A program made the translations under genes and the position numbers. 64,000 nucleotides of DNA from Catenulispora sp. EB89 (GTDB lineage Bacteria; Actinomycetota; Actinomycetes; Streptomycetales; Catenulisporaceae), in NCBI RefSeq assembly GCF_041261445.1, contig NZ_JBGCCU010000032.1, positions 62,001-126,000 of the forward strand, in the 5' to 3' direction. How positions within the stretch are numbered: the stretch's first letter is position 1; every line of letters starts with the position of its first letter. A model generated the notes under the pieces. It made no database searches. It saw nothing but the letters and a program-made list of their open reading frames with translations, and had not been told where the DNA came from. Positions 1-8,848 of this stretch are shown here, in pieces.

Positions 1-131
1 CCGCGAGCCTCGTCCTGCACGAACGCCACGGCTTCCGCGTCCTGGGACGGCAGCAACGCATCGGCAAGACCGCCGCCGGAGTCTGGCGCGACGTGGTGCT
101 CCTCGAACGCCGCAGCCCGCTCGTCGAGTAG
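1..131 (+). CDS. GNAT N-acetyltransferase, C-terminal fragment
   Basis: The window opens inside a gene whose last 42 codons are visible and end in TAG at 129-131. The residues include HERHGFRVLG followed by GVWRDVVLLERR. This is the usual C-terminal end of phosphinothricin-acetyltransferase-like GNAT enzymes, where the 'HxxxGF..VG' turn is followed by a 'W.D...ER' strand. Those enzymes transfer an acetyl group from acetyl-CoA to an amino group. The acetyl-CoA binding motif lies upstream of the window, so the substrate cannot be judged. Confidence 0.7.
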   Translation, partial: ASLVLHERHGFRVLGRQQRIGKTAAGVWRDVVLLERRSPLVE

Positions 132-222
132 CTGCACGCTTGTTACCCCGACCCTTACCGCGTTGATATCTTCCGCCCGCATGCTGGTCTCACCACCACG
201 CAGGAACGGGGAGAGCAGCGCA

Positions 223-690
223 GTGAGATTCGTCGACATCGAGGTGACCGGGACCGGCAACTCGATCAACCCCCTGGCCTACCTGGACCAGCTCGCCGAC
301 CTCGCCCCGCAGCTCCCGCCCGGCGCCCGGGCCTTCGCCACGGACCCGGACCACTACGACTTCCACGGCGAGCGCTGCGTCAAGGACCTGAAGATCGAGC
401 AGCTGCGCTTCGGCGCGGACGACGACGGCGCCACCTTCGAGATCCACTTCCGCCACAACTGCTGGAAGCACGAGGAGGACCTGCGGATCACCTACCGCCG
501 CCTGTCCGCCCTCACCCTGGGCAACGACCCCGACGACAAGTGGGGCGACCAGATCGTCATCCTCGACGAGGTCCTCCCGCACGAGCGCGGATGCAGCCAC
601 GAGATCGCCTGCCACACCGGCACGCTGACGATCGTGTGCGGGGACCTGGACGCGGTGTGGGTCCCGGCCGACTGCCCCGAGCAGGAGTAG
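223..690 (+). CDS. Hypothetical protein, about 155 aa
   Basis: I do not recognise this family. The GTG at 223 is chosen over the ATGs at 163 and 181 because GGGGAG lies about 9 nt upstream (208-213) and the residues before it are not folded-looking. The protein starts VRFVDIEVTG and is acidic, with no signal peptide or membrane segment. A histidine/cysteine-bearing middle (FRHNCWKHEEDL) and a late CSHEIACHTG stretch could bind metal, but that is only suggested by composition. It stands alone between a GNAT gene and a convergent amidohydrolase. Confidence 0.7.
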   Translation: MRFVDIEVTGTGNSINPLAYLDQLADLAPQLPPGARAFATDPDHYDFHGERCVKDLKIEQLRFGADDDGATFEIHFRHNCWKHEEDLRITYRRLSALTLGNDPDDKWGDQIVILDEVLPHERGCSHEIACHTGTLTIVCGDLDAVWVPADCPEQE

Positions 691-764
691 CAGGCGCGCC
701 GGCAGTAGGAGGCTGTCCAGTAGGACGCCGTTCAAGCAGTAGCACGGGGAGCAAGACACCGACT

Positions 765-2441
765 CTAGGCGTCGGCCGCGTACACCTCCACCCCTTCGAC
801 GAACGTCCGGAGTACCCGCGCCTCACCGATCTCCCACGCCGGTCCCTCGAACGGATCCCGATCCAGCACCACCAGGTCGGCGAGCTTCCCGACCTCGACC
901 GAACCGGTCACATCATCCAACCGGTTCACGTATGCCGACCCCGCCGTATAAGCAGCGATCGCCTGCCCCAACTCCAGCCGCTCCGCCGGGTAGAACACCT
1001 TGCGCGCCGCGAACTCCTCCGCCGACAGCCCCGGCTCCACCCGGTTCACCGCCGTGTGAATCCCCCACAACGGGTTCGGCGACGTCACCGACCAGTCCGA
1101 CCCCGCCGCGATCGTCGCCCCCGCACGGCTCAGCGACCCGAACGGGTACTGCCACCCGGCCCGCTCCTCACCCAGGAACGGAATGGTCAGCTCGTCCATC
1201 GACGGCTCGTGCGCTGCCCACAACGCCTGGATGTTCGCTGTGGCACCGAGCCGGCGGAAGCGTTCGATGTCCTTCGGGTGCACGACTTGCAGGTGCGCCA
1301 AGTGATGACGTCCACCGGGGCCGTTCGCGGCGCGCGCCGCCTCCAGCGCGTCCAGGGCGTTGCGTACAGCGCGGTCGCCAAGGGCGTGGAAGTGGACCTG
1401 GAAGCCCGCGGCATCGAGCTCGGTGACGTACGTCTTCAGTTTGTCGGGGTCGATGAAGTCCAGGCCCGCGTTGTCGGTGCTACAGCCGCAGCCGTCCAGG
1501 TACGGGCTCAGGAGAGCGGCGGTGTGGTTCTCGGCGACGCCGTCGAGCATGATCTTCACGGTCCGAGCGCGGAAACGTCCCGCCCCGGCTGCCTCGGCCG
1601 CCTCCCGCCGCTCCCGGAACAGCTCCAGCTGCTCCAAGCCGCTCTTGCGCTCCCACCACAGCGCGCCGGCGACCCGCGCGGTCAGAGCATCGGAAGTCGC
1701 CGCGTCCAGGTACGTCTCGAACACATCACCGACGCCCAGCCCGTCGCCGATCCATGCGTCCTGCCACGCCGTGATCCCGAATGAGTGCAGGTACGCCTGC
1801 CCGGCCAGCAGCCCTTCGGCCATCTCGTCCTTAGCAGGAACCGGCAGATGAGCGTTGACCAGCGCCATCGCGCCTTCCTGCAGGCAGCCGTTGGGTTCGC
1901 CGTCGGCATCGCGTTCGATCCGGCCGTCGAACGGGTCCGGCGTGTCCCGCGTGATGCCGCAGACCTCCAGCGCCTTGCTGTTGACCCACATCCCATGGAC
2001 GTCCCGGTTCGGCAGGGCCACGGGCCGGTCCGGGACCACTGCGTCCAGCATTTCCTTGGTCGGCATCCCGCCGGGGAAGGTGTCCATGCTCCAGCCGCCG
2101 CCGCGGATCCACGTGGCCTGCGGATTGCGCGCCGCGTAGTCCGCGACGGCGGCCACGAACTCCTCCGCGGTGTGCAGCTCGTGCAGGTCGCACTGGCGAA
2201 GGGTGGTGCCGCCGAGGACGGGGTGGACGTGCGCGTCCTGGAAGCCCGGGAGCAGGAGCTTGCCGGCCAAGTCCACGACCTCGGTGCCCGGGCCGATCAG
2301 GTTCTTCACGTCCGCGTGCCGACCGACCGCGGTGATCCGGCCGCCGGCGACGGCCACCGCGCCGGCCCAGGAGCGTGCGGCGTCGACGGTGTAGCACGGG
2401 CCGCCGGTGAAGACGAGGTCTGCGAACGGCGATCGGGACAC
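765..2441 (-). CDS. YtcJ-type amidohydrolase (metal-dependent, Amidohydro_3)
   Basis: This is a 558-aa cytoplasmic hydrolase of the YtcJ/N-substituted formamide deformylase branch of the amidohydrolase superfamily, which cleaves amide or ester-like bonds with one or two metal ions. Visible landmarks are the N-terminal beta-sandwich, the HxH metal motif in GFQDAHVHP near residue 70, VHFHALGDRAVRNAL near residue 350, a further His in LAHLQVVHP, the metal Asp in AGSDWSV, and the closing sandwich strand KLADLVVLDRDPF. The length is normal for the family. The GTG start is preceded by GGAGGA at 2448-2453. No operon partner is evident and the physiological substrate cannot be read from sequence. Confidence 0.88.
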   Translation of the reverse strand: MSRSPFADLVFTGGPCYTVDAARSWAGAVAVAGGRITAVGRHADVKNLIGPGTEVVDLAGKLLLPGFQDAHVHPVLGGTTLRQCDLHELHTAEEFVAAVADYAARNPQATWIRGGGWSMDTFPGGMPTKEMLDAVVPDRPVALPNRDVHGMWVNSKALEVCGITRDTPDPFDGRIERDADGEPNGCLQEGAMALVNAHLPVPAKDEMAEGLLAGQAYLHSFGITAWQDAWIGDGLGVGDVFETYLDAATSDALTARVAGALWWERKSGLEQLELFRERREAAEAAGAGRFRARTVKIMLDGVAENHTAALLSPYLDGCGCSTDNAGLDFIDPDKLKTYVTELDAAGFQVHFHALGDRAVRNALDALEAARAANGPGGRHHLAHLQVVHPKDIERFRRLGATANIQALWAAHEPSMDELTIPFLGEERAGWQYPFGSLSRAGATIAAGSDWSVTSPNPLWGIHTAVNRVEPGLSAEEFAARKVFYPAERLELGQAIAAYTAGSAYVNRLDDVTGSVEVGKLADLVVLDRDPFEGPAWEIGEARVLRTFVEGVEVYAADA

Positions 2442-2715
2442 CGGGTCCTCCAGGGCGGATGAACAGAGGGGTCAACCAGAAGTCTGGGCCGTGCCGGCCC
2501 GCAGCGACATTGGCAACGTGGCTGGCGCTGCCTCCGAATCACGCCACAGTGCTGGGGGTGCGGCCGCCGAATTCGAACACACACTCGGGGTGCGGCCCGG
2601 CTCCCGCCACCTGACCGGAGTACCACGCCCAGCCTTCTGAAGTGCGGCGTCCAAATACGGGTGTTACGAACTATGTGGGGATCTGCCCCGTCACCGCATC
2701 GATGGAGGAACCTAC

Positions 2716-3525
2716 ATGGGACCGAGACTCGCACTATCGGTCGACTGGGGCTCGGGCATCACGAACGCCTGGACCTCGGTCACAAGAATCATCCCGAAGC
2801 TGATCGCGTTCGCCGTGATCATGTTCGTCGGCTGGCTGATCTGCAAGGCGATCGCCAAGGTGCTGGACGCGGTACTCCGTCGGATCGGTGTCGAGCGCAT
2901 GGCCGAGCGGGCCGGCGCCGGCCGGTTCCTGTCCAACTCCAAGTGGGACACCACCGCGATCCTGGTGAAGGTCGTGTACTACGGCCTGCTGCTGGTGTTC
3001 CTGCAGCTGGCATTGGGAGTCTTCGGGCCGAACCCGATCAGTACCATGATCCACAGCGTGGTGGCCTGGATCCCCAAGGCGATCGTCGCACTGGTGATCG
3101 TCGTCGTCGCGATGTGGCTGGCCAACGTGGCGAAGGAGTTCATCTCCAACATCCTGTCCGCGGCCTCCTACGGCAAGGTGCTGGGCTGGGTGGCGTGGGC
3201 GTTCATCGCGTTCTTCGGCGCCATCGCGGCGTTGGCCCAGATCGGGGTGGCCACGTTCGTGCTGGGGCCGATCCTCAACGCGGTGCTGTTCACCTTGGCG
3301 GGCGTCGCGATCGTCGGCGTCGGCGGCGGCCTGATCCAACCGATGCGCTCCCGCTGGGAGCGCATGCTGACCAAGGCCGAGTCCGAGACCACGCGAGTCC
3401 AGGCCTCGGTGCAGCAGAATGCGCTGGCCTACCAGAAGGGTCGCGCCGACGCCCGCGCCGGGCAGCCCGCGACCGAGACGCAGTCGCAGATGCCGTACGG
3501 CCGGGAGCCCGGCACGACCGCGTGA
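2716..3525 (+). CDS. Conserved TM-helix membrane protein (mechanosensitive-channel-related)
   Basis: A 269-aa integral membrane protein with four to five hydrophobic helices, at about residues 25-45, 85-105, 120-140, 155-180 and 190-210. The pattern of glycine-rich helices (KLIAFAVIMFVGWLICK early on) followed by amphipathic segments (RRIGVERMAERAG and NILSAASYGKVLG) matches the 'conserved TM helix' repeat found in small MscS-like proteins. It lacks a recognisable MscS beta domain, so channel function is an inference. The C-terminal 50 residues are hydrophilic and carry Gln/Ala-rich segments. GGAGGA at 2702-2707 supports the ATG. It converges on the MFS gene, with palindromic DNA between them. 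Confidence 0.8.
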   Translation: MGPRLALSVDWGSGITNAWTSVTRIIPKLIAFAVIMFVGWLICKAIAKVLDAVLRRIGVERMAERAGAGRFLSNSKWDTTAILVKVVYYGLLLVFLQLALGVFGPNPISTMIHSVVAWIPKAIVALVIVVVAMWLANVAKEFISNILSAASYGKVLGWVAWAFIAFFGAIAALAQIGVATFVLGPILNAVLFTLAGVAIVGVGGGLIQPMRSRWERMLTKAESETTRVQASVQQNALAYQKGRADARAGQPATETQSQMPYGREPGTTA

Positions 3526-3533
3526 GGTTCCGG

Positions 3534-3577
3534 CGTCAGCGCGCGGCTGACCTGGTGACGTCAGCGGACCGCTGACG
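3534..3577. terminator. Two adjacent dyads between convergent genes
   Basis: Two palindromes of the same core occur back to back. GTCAGC-N5-GCTGAC lies at about 3535-3551 and CGTCAGCGG-A-CCGCTGACG at 3559-3577. The second is perfect and overlaps the last codons of the minus-strand MFS gene. Between two convergent genes this most simply acts as a bidirectional terminator; there is no T-tract. The repeated GTCAGC half-site could alternatively be a protein-binding site. Confidence 0.5.
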
Positions 3578-5045
3578 CGGCGACGCCAGGGTGTGGGTCC
3601 GGCGAGTCCGGCCCCGCGCCCTGGCGCTTCTGGCTGCGCAGCGGCACTTCCTTCAGCGCTAGCGCGGCCACGAACGCGACCGCGCAGACCACGCCGGCGA
3701 TCAGGAAGATCAGGTGCGAGCCGTTCGCGGCGCCCTGCACGGCCGAGCCCTGATGGCTGATCTGGTGGCTGATCTGCCGGTTGTAGAGCGAGCCGAAGAC
3801 CGCCACGCCGATCGACCCGCCGACCGTGCGGAACAGGTTCAGGCTCGCCGAGGCGGCGCCCATGTCGCGCATCTCGACGCTGTTCTGCGCGATCGTCGTG
3901 ACCATCTGCATCTGCCCGCCGAGCCCGATGCCGACGACGGCCACGTAAAGGCTTGTGGTCGTACGGGACGTGGAGACGTCCATGGTCGACAGCAGGATCA
4001 GCCCGACCGCCATCAGCGCCGCGCCGACGACCGGGAAGATCTTGTACTTGCCGGTCGTGGACATGTAGCGCCCGCCGATCTGGGACACGATCACGATCGG
4101 GATCATCAGCGGGAGCAGGAGCAGCCCGGAGCTGGTGGCCGTGGCGTGCTGCACGCTCTGCTGGAACAGCGGGAGGTAGAGCGTGGCGCCGAACATCACC
4201 ACGCCGGAGGCCGTGATCAGGGCTATGGCGAGCGGGAAGTTGCGCTGGCCGGTGAACACACGCGGCGGCAGCACCGGTTCGGGGGAGCGGCGCTCGACCG
4301 CGATGAAGGCGGCGACGCCGGCCACGGCGAGGGCGAAGAGCCCGAGGACCTGCCAGGACGCCCACGCGTAGGTGGTGCCGGCCCAGTTCGCGGCCAGTGT
4401 GACGGACGTGATCACCAGGGTGAGCAGGCCGATGCCGGGCCAGTCGATCCGGGCCTGGCGGCGCAGGCGCGGCAGGTCGAGCATGACCTGGCACCAGACC
4501 AGGGCGAGCAGGCCGAGCGGCAGGTTGATGTAGAACGCCCAGCGCCAGCCGAAGTGCCCGGTGACGAAGCCGCCGAGCAGGGGCCCACCGATGGTGCCGA
4601 TCGCCATGACCGAGGCGGTCATGCCCTGGTAGCGGCCGCGCTCCCGGGGCGGCACGAGCGCGGCGATGAGGGCGAACGCGCCCGCACCGATGCCGCCGGC
4701 GCCGATGCCCTGGAACGCGCGGGCCGCGATGAGCCAGCTCATCGACTGTGCGGCCCCGGACAGCGCGGAGCCGGCCAGGAACAGGACGATCGAGATCAGG
4801 TAGACGTGCTTGCGGCCATAGAGGTCGCCGAGTTTGCCCCAGACCGGAGTCGAGGCCGCGGTGGCCAGGGTGTAGGCGACGACGACCCAGGACAGGTGGT
4901 CGAAGCCGCCGAGGTCGCGGACGATCGTCGGCATCGAGGTGCCCACGACCGTGTTGTCGAGCATCGAGAGCAGCATCGCGAGCATGACGCCCAGCAGGGC
5001 CCAGCGGACGTGGCGCGGGGCTGCGGGTTCGGGGTTCGTGGTCAT
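3561..5045 (-). CDS. DHA2-family MFS multidrug exporter (EmrB/QacA type)
   Basis: A 494-aa protein with about 14 hydrophobic helices, which defines the DHA2 group of proton-driven drug exporters. The loop 2-3 motif A is present as GKLGDLYGRK near residue 80. The helix-5 antiporter motif C is visible as AIGTIGGPLLGG near residue 155. The first helix carries the LDNTVVGTSMPTI stretch (about residues 29-41) typical of EmrB/QacA proteins. It is divergent from a TetR gene 82 bp away, the classical arrangement for an efflux pump controlled by its own repressor. The C-terminal 40 residues are hydrophilic and variable. Confidence 0.93.
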   Translation of the reverse strand: MTTNPEPAAPRHVRWALLGVMLAMLLSMLDNTVVGTSMPTIVRDLGGFDHLSWVVVAYTLATAASTPVWGKLGDLYGRKHVYLISIVLFLAGSALSGAAQSMSWLIAARAFQGIGAGGIGAGAFALIAALVPPRERGRYQGMTASVMAIGTIGGPLLGGFVTGHFGWRWAFYINLPLGLLALVWCQVMLDLPRLRRQARIDWPGIGLLTLVITSVTLAANWAGTTYAWASWQVLGLFALAVAGVAAFIAVERRSPEPVLPPRVFTGQRNFPLAIALITASGVVMFGATLYLPLFQQSVQHATATSSGLLLLPLMIPIVIVSQIGGRYMSTTGKYKIFPVVGAALMAVGLILLSTMDVSTSRTTTSLYVAVVGIGLGGQMQMVTTIAQNSVEMRDMGAASASLNLFRTVGGSIGVAVFGSLYNRQISHQISHQGSAVQGAANGSHLIFLIAGVVCAVAFVAALALKEVPLRSQKRQGAGPDSPDPHPGVAASAVR

Positions 5046-5061
5046 GGGGCCCAGAAAAGCA

Positions 5062-5121
5062 CACTCATTTCAAAAGTGCAACGAGTAAACTTTGCCATCG
5101 AGTCCACCGTGGTCGTAGGAT
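5062..5121 (+). promoter_or_regulatory. Divergent MFS/tetR control region
   Basis: For the tetR gene, TTGCCA (5092-5097) and TAGGAT (5116-5121) are separated by 18 bp, and TAGGAT ends 6 nt before the ATG, with GGGAG in between. The AT-rich stretch upstream contains the imperfect inverted repeat AAAGT-N11-ACTTT at about 5074-5094, which overlaps this -35 and is a plausible TetR operator. The rest of the window has little AT-rich DNA, so this segment stands out. Confidence 0.5.
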
Positions 5122-5127
5122 GGGAGC

Positions 5128-5904
5128 ATGAGCGGTGGTGGCGCGGGATCCCGGCAGATCGAACGGCCTGAGTGGCCTGACCAGGAGGAACGGTCGGAGC
5201 AGGCGGGGCGGTCTGAACGTCCCGGGCAGCCTGGGCAGCCTGGGCAGCCTGGGCGTCCTGAGCAGCCTGGGCAGCCCGAGCCGCCGGGCCGGCGCGAGCG
5301 GAAGAAGGCGGCCACGCGGCAGGCCATCGCCGACGCCGCGCTGGCCCTGTTCCTCGAGCGCGGCTACGACCAGGTGTCGATCCGCGAGATCGCCGACGCC
5401 GCCGACGTCTCGACGACGACGCTGTTCAAGCACTTCAGCGGCAAGGAAGCCCTGGTCTTCGACGAGGACGCGCAGATCGAGGCGCGGCTGGTGGCCGCCG
5501 TGCGCGACCGGGCTCCGGGGGCGTCGATCCCGCAGGCGTTGCGCGACCTCACGCTGGAGCGCCTGAAGTTCCCGACCGAGGACGAGGCCTTCGCCGCGTA
5601 CACGCGCTTGGTGGAGAGCACGCCGGTGCTGCGCGAGTACTGGCACCGGATGTGGATGCGGCACGAGGGAGCGTTGGCGGCCGCGATCGCCGCCGAGGTC
5701 GGGGCGGCGCCGGAGGACACGGCGTGCGCGGTGCTGGCGCACTTCGCGCTGGAGACGGCGTCACTGGCTCGTGCGAGCAAGGACCCGAAGGGGACGGTCG
5801 ACGTGGCGTTCGCCGTCCTGGAGGACGGCTGGGCCGGAACTGGTGCTGGTGCTCGTACTAGCGCTAGTACCAGTGCGGGGCTCGGCGTCAGCGCGGACGG
5901 ATAG
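5128..5904 (+). CDS. TetR-family transcriptional regulator
   Basis: A 258-aa regulator. The N-terminal 50 residues are a low-complexity Pro/Gly/Gln/Glu stretch (repeated GQPGQPGQPG). A standard TetR helix-turn-helix follows at about residues 65-105 (REIADAADVSTTTLFKHFSG). The ligand domain ends in a Ser/Thr/Ala-rich tail. The family binds palindromic operators as dimers and releases them on ligand binding. Its position head to head with the DHA2 exporter suggests it represses that pump. The repetitive N-terminus is unusual; an internal start after it would give a normal 200-aa TetR, but no better ribosome-binding site was seen. Confidence 0.9.
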   Translation: MSGGGAGSRQIERPEWPDQEERSEQAGRSERPGQPGQPGQPGRPEQPGQPEPPGRRERKKAATRQAIADAALALFLERGYDQVSIREIADAADVSTTTLFKHFSGKEALVFDEDAQIEARLVAAVRDRAPGASIPQALRDLTLERLKFPTEDEAFAAYTRLVESTPVLREYWHRMWMRHEGALAAAIAAEVGAAPEDTACAVLAHFALETASLARASKDPKGTVDVAFAVLEDGWAGTGAGARTSASTSAGLGVSADG

Positions 5905-5921
5905 TCCCGGCGGACGTGCGA

Positions 5922-6314
5922 CTAGCTGTCGCCGTCGCCGTCGTAGCACAGGCAGAACGGATGCCCGGCCGGGTCGATGAGTACGCGCACGTTCTCCTGC
6001 GGCTGGTGGGAGGCGAGCGTCGCGCCCAGCTCGATGGCCTCGGCGACGGCCTCGTCCAGGTCGCCGACCTGGAAGTCGAAGTGCGTCATCGGCCGCTGCT
6101 CGCCCTCGATCGGCGGCCACACCGGCGCGCGGAAGCCCTCGGCCTGCTGGAACACGAAGTACGGGCCCTCGGGGGCGGGGGCGACGATGGCCGTCCCGGG
6201 CTCCTCGTGCCCGATCGGCCAGCCGAGCAGCTGGGAGTAGAAGCGGGCGAGGGCGGCGGGGTCGGGCGCCTCGATCGCGGTGCCCCACCACATGCCGGAA
6301 CGTCGGGATCGCAT
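5922..6314 (-). CDS. VOC-family (glyoxalase/bleomycin-resistance fold) protein
   Basis: A 130-aa single VOC module: WWGTAIEAPDPAALARFY opens the first beta-alpha-beta half, and HFDFQVGDLDEAVAEAIELG the second. The usual metal ligand positions carry Thr/Glu-type residues in the first half, His in MTHFDFQV and Asp in LIDPAGHPFCLC. The family includes dioxygenases, glyoxalases and antibiotic-binding proteins, and the substrate cannot be told. An ATG at 6293 (MWWGTAIEAPD) is an alternative start. The 6314 start lies 2 nt from a perfect inverted repeat. Confidence 0.85.
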   Translation of the reverse strand: MRSRRSGMWWGTAIEAPDPAALARFYSQLLGWPIGHEEPGTAIVAPAPEGPYFVFQQAEGFRAPVWPPIEGEQRPMTHFDFQVGDLDEAVAEAIELGATLASHQPQENVRVLIDPAGHPFCLCYDGDGDS

Positions 6315-6315
6315 G

Positions 6316-6335
6316 CTTGATCGTGACTGATCAAG
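6316..6335 (-). promoter_or_regulatory. Inverted repeat at the VOC gene start
   Basis: CTTGATC-GTGACT-GATCAAG is a perfect 7-bp inverted repeat with a 6-bp spacer, ending 1 nt from the start codon of the minus-strand VOC gene. Its position would let a bound repressor, or an RNA hairpin, block initiation. No regulator gene is adjacent, so the ligand is unknown. Confidence 0.5.
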
Positions 6336-6385
6336 TCCCGACCCGCCACAGGAGAATCCCCTCAGGGATCGTCTTGCCGGGACCG

Positions 6386-6739
6386 TCAGAACGCCAGCAG
6401 GTCTTGCTCGCGCACCAGCCAGCAGATGGCGGTCAGGCGCAGCGTGGCGAAGTCGTAGCCGACCGGCTCCTGCCAGCCGCGCTCGGTCAGCACGTCGTTG
6501 AAGCCGAGCACGTAGTCGCTCAGTTCCTCGCGTCCGACCGTGCGCTGGGCCGGGATCGGGACCGGGGTGCCGGGCGGGTCGAGGCTCAGGGTGTCGCAGA
6601 CCGCCGCCGCGTGCTGGTCGATCGCCGCGAGCAGGCCCGGGTCGAAGGCGAACTCGGCCAGGCGCGGCATGAACGCGGCCACGACGCCGGCCAGCGGGGA
6701 GGCCATCGGGGGCGCGTCGTCGTACGGCGGGAAGTCCAT
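6386..6739 (-). CDS. Small conserved protein, DUF6401-like
   Basis: A 117-aa protein. The segment [15 protein letters not shown] followed by a hydrophobic [14 protein letters not shown] stretch and [10 protein letters not shown] resembles the small actinobacterial DUF6401 group, though I place it there by pattern only. No membrane segment or signal peptide is seen. The ATG at 6739 is preferred over the upstream ATG at 6850 because a promoter -10 lies 6 nt before it, implying a leaderless mRNA. Function is unknown. Confidence 0.65.
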   Translation of the reverse strand: MDFPPYDDAPPMASPLAGVVAAFMPRLAEFAFDPGLLAAIDQHAAAVCDTLSLDPPGTPVPIPAQRTVGREELSDYVLGFNDVLTERGWQEPVGYDFATLRLTAICWLVREQDLLAF

Positions 6740-6745
6740 GCGTTG

Positions 6746-6775
6746 ACGGTAAAGTGCCAGGTCATCGCACGTCAA
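6746..6775 (-). promoter_or_regulatory. Sigma-70-type promoter, apparently leaderless
   Basis: On the minus strand, TTGACG (6775-6770) and TACCGT (6751-6746) are separated by 18 bp. The -10 ends 6 nt before the ATG at 6739 and no Shine-Dalgarno sequence fits between them. The expected transcript would start at or next to the AUG. The same region carries an 8-bp inverted repeat, AGTAAAGT/ACTTTACC. Confidence 0.6.
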
Positions 6776-6852
6776 AGGAAACTTTACTGGGTAACGGGAC
6801 GGGTGCCGACGGTAGCTGGGAACAGCAGTTTCGGCCGGCACCCGGCGCACGC

Positions 6853-8055
6853 TCAGTCCTCGGAGGCGGCGTCCTTGGCGGCGGTCGCTGCCGCGGTCGC
6901 CGTGGCTGCTGCCTTGTCCGGCTCCGGCTCGGTCTTCGTCGCTTCGGTCTTCGTCGCCTCGGGCTCGGATTCCGGCTGGGGCTCGGCCTTCAGTTCGGTC
7001 CCTGCCGACGCCTCAGGCTTGGGCTCTGCCGTTGCCTCAGGCTCTACCACCGGCTCGGGCTCAGCCTTCGCTTCGGGTGCTACCTCAGGCTCTACCTTCG
7101 GCTCGGGTTCGGTCGTCGTCGTAGGCTCTACCACCGGCTCGGGCTCAGCCTTTGCTTCGGACTTTGCCTTCGCTTCGGGCTCTGTCTTCGCTTCGGGCTC
7201 TGCCTTCGGTTCCGGCTCAGCCTTCGCCTCCGGCTTCGTGCCCGGCGTCGGCTCCGCCTTCAGCTCAGGCTTTGCCTCGACGGACGTTGTCGTCTCCGCC
7301 TCTGCCTTCTTCTCGTCGCGGCCGCGAGCGTCCATCTCGGCCGCCTGCTCCAGGGTCGGCGCCGTGCCGCCGAGGTGCGCCGGCAGCCACCACGAGTCCG
7401 CGGGGCCTGACGGCTTGTCCGGGTAGTTCGCCTGCGCCTCGTCGAGCAGGGCGCTCAGGCGGGCGTGCAGCTCGGCCGACAGCTCGGCGGAGTTCTGGCC
7501 CTTCTTCGGGTACATCGGCTCGCCGACCAGGACGGTGATCGGCACGTGCCGCTGCCACAGTCGGCGCGGCCGGCCCTTCGTCCACAGCCGCTGCGTGCCC
7601 CAGAGCACCACCGGGATCAGCGGCACGTCCGCGGCCTGCGCCATCCGCACGGCGCCGTTCTTCAGGTCCTTGATCATGAAGGAGCGGCTGATCGTGGCCT
7701 CGCCGAACACGCCCACGATCTCGCCGGACTTCAGGTACTCCAGCGCCTGGCGGTAAGACGACAGGCCGGCCTCGCGGTCCACCGGGATGTGGCGCATGCC
7801 CCGCATCAGGGGTCCGGAGATCCGGTTGTCGAAGACCTCCTTCTTGGCCATGAACCGCACTCGGCGGCGTGCCGGCAGTGCTGCCGCCCCGGCGAAGATG
7901 AAGTCCAGGTAGCTGATGTGGTTGCTGGCCAGCACCGCCCCGCCACTGCGCGGGATCCGGTCGGCCCCGTGCACGTCGACCTTGAGGTCGAGCGCTCGGA
8001 AAGCACCCTTCATGGCCCGGATCACCGGGGGATAAACGTATTCGCGTTCGGCCAC
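6853..8055 (-). CDS. 1-acyl-glycerol-3-phosphate acyltransferase (PlsC-like) with long charged tail
   Basis: Residues 1 to about 240 form a PlsC/LPLAT domain that acylates lysophospholipids at the membrane. The catalytic HX4D motif is NHISYLDF near residue 41, and the glycerol-phosphate site and the PLIPVVLWG strand follow. The usual FPEGTRS block reads [10 protein letters not shown], a notable deviation. From about residue 245 to 400 the protein is a low-complexity tail of Ala, Glu, Pro, Lys and Thr (units such as EAKAEPEPK and EPVVEPT). PlsC enzymes are usually 220-280 aa, so this tail is an addition, perhaps a wall- or protein-binding extension. Confidence 0.9.
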   Translation of the reverse strand: MAEREYVYPPVIRAMKGAFRALDLKVDVHGADRIPRSGGAVLASNHISYLDFIFAGAAALPARRRVRFMAKKEVFDNRISGPLMRGMRHIPVDREAGLSSYRQALEYLKSGEIVGVFGEATISRSFMIKDLKNGAVRMAQAADVPLIPVVLWGTQRLWTKGRPRRLWQRHVPITVLVGEPMYPKKGQNSAELSAELHARLSALLDEAQANYPDKPSGPADSWWLPAHLGGTAPTLEQAAEMDARGRDEKKAEAETTTSVEAKPELKAEPTPGTKPEAKAEPEPKAEPEAKTEPEAKAKSEAKAEPEPVVEPTTTTEPEPKVEPEVAPEAKAEPEPVVEPEATAEPKPEASAGTELKAEPQPESEPEATKTEATKTEPEPDKAAATATAAATAAKDAASED

Positions 8056-8154
8056 AGGAGGACCCTAACCTACTTCACCGTAAGTTATCGCCACTCGCTG
8101 AGGGCCGAGACTTACCTCGACCCGCGGGAAAACGATAAGGAATATGAGGAAGAC

Positions 8155-8679
8155 GTGAGTGACGGAAAAACCCAGCTGAAGCCCGGTACTGCCATCACCG
8201 TCCGGCTGCTGAAGGCGCCGCGGCCGGACGTCGAATACCCGGCCGAGGTCCGGTCCGACGACGGCGAGCACCTGGTGGTCGTCGCCCCCTGGTTCGGGGA
8301 CGGCCCGCGCGACATGGGCTTCGCAGTGTTCGAGCCCGGCGACGTCTGGACCGAGCACTACTGGCGCTCCCGGTGGTACTCGATCAAGGAGGTCCGTACC
8401 GCCGCCGGCAAACTCAAGGGCTGGTACTGCGACGTCACCCGGCCCAGCACCGTCCTGTTCGAAGTCCCGGACGGTCCGCGGCTGGAGGTCGCCGACCTGG
8501 ACCTGGACCTGTGGTTGTCCGCCGACCAGACGCAGATCCTGCGGCTGGACGAGGACGAGTTCGAGGACAGCGGCCTGCGCGAGCGCGAGCCGGAGACCGC
8601 GGGGCAGGCCGTGGCGTCGCTGGACGAGTTGGAAGCTATGGCTCGCTGTGGCGGGTTCCCTTCGCTTCTGGCCTGGTGA
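8155..8679 (+). CDS. DUF402 family protein
   Basis: A 174-aa protein of the DUF402 family, whose characterised members (FomD and relatives) are metal-dependent phosphohydrolases acting on nucleotide conjugates. The core runs from FAVFEPGDVWTEHYWRSRWY to WYCDVTRPSTVL, DLDLDLWL and LRLDEDEFED, containing the Tyr/Asp/Glu residues that bind metal in the family. The GTG at 8155 is supported by AGGA 5 nt upstream. The last 44 bp overlap the convergent DUF6191 gene. It is divergent from the PlsC gene. Confidence 0.85.
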   Translation: MSDGKTQLKPGTAITVRLLKAPRPDVEYPAEVRSDDGEHLVVVAPWFGDGPRDMGFAVFEPGDVWTEHYWRSRWYSIKEVRTAAGKLKGWYCDVTRPSTVLFEVPDGPRLEVADLDLDLWLSADQTQILRLDEDEFEDSGLREREPETAGQAVASLDELEAMARCGGFPSLLAW

Positions 8680-8848
8680 CCTGCGGTTGGCTGGCCGGCG
8701 CCTTGATGCTCACCACACCGCCGTCCAGGTCGATCGGACCGCGGTGCGGATCGCCCTCGCCCTCCTCGTCGCGGGTCCACTCGAGCCGGTTCCGCTCGTC
8801 CTCGACGTGGCGCCGGCTCGGGACGAACATGTCGAAGAAGACGCTCAT
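8636..8848 (-). CDS. DUF6191 small protein
   Basis: A 70-aa protein reading MSVFFDMFVPSRRHVEDERNRLEWTR near its start, then a DPHRGPIDLDGGVVSI core. The combination of the 'F.P.R+H..+E..R+E..R' start with 'GPIDLD.G.V.I' is the signature of the small Streptomyces DUF6191 proteins, which have no known function. Its 3' end overlaps the DUF402 gene by 44 bp in antisense. Good GC3 in this frame over the non-overlapping part supports it as real. Confidence 0.75.
   Translation of the reverse strand: MSVFFDMFVPSRRHVEDERNRLEWTRDEEGEGDPHRGPIDLDGGVVSIKAPASQPQVTRPEAKGTRHSEP

Noticed and set aside
2734-5064. 776-codon minus-strand open frame over the membrane protein and MFS genes
   Set aside because: Reads as Arg/Pro/Gly-rich nonsense and covers two well-supported genes in other frames.
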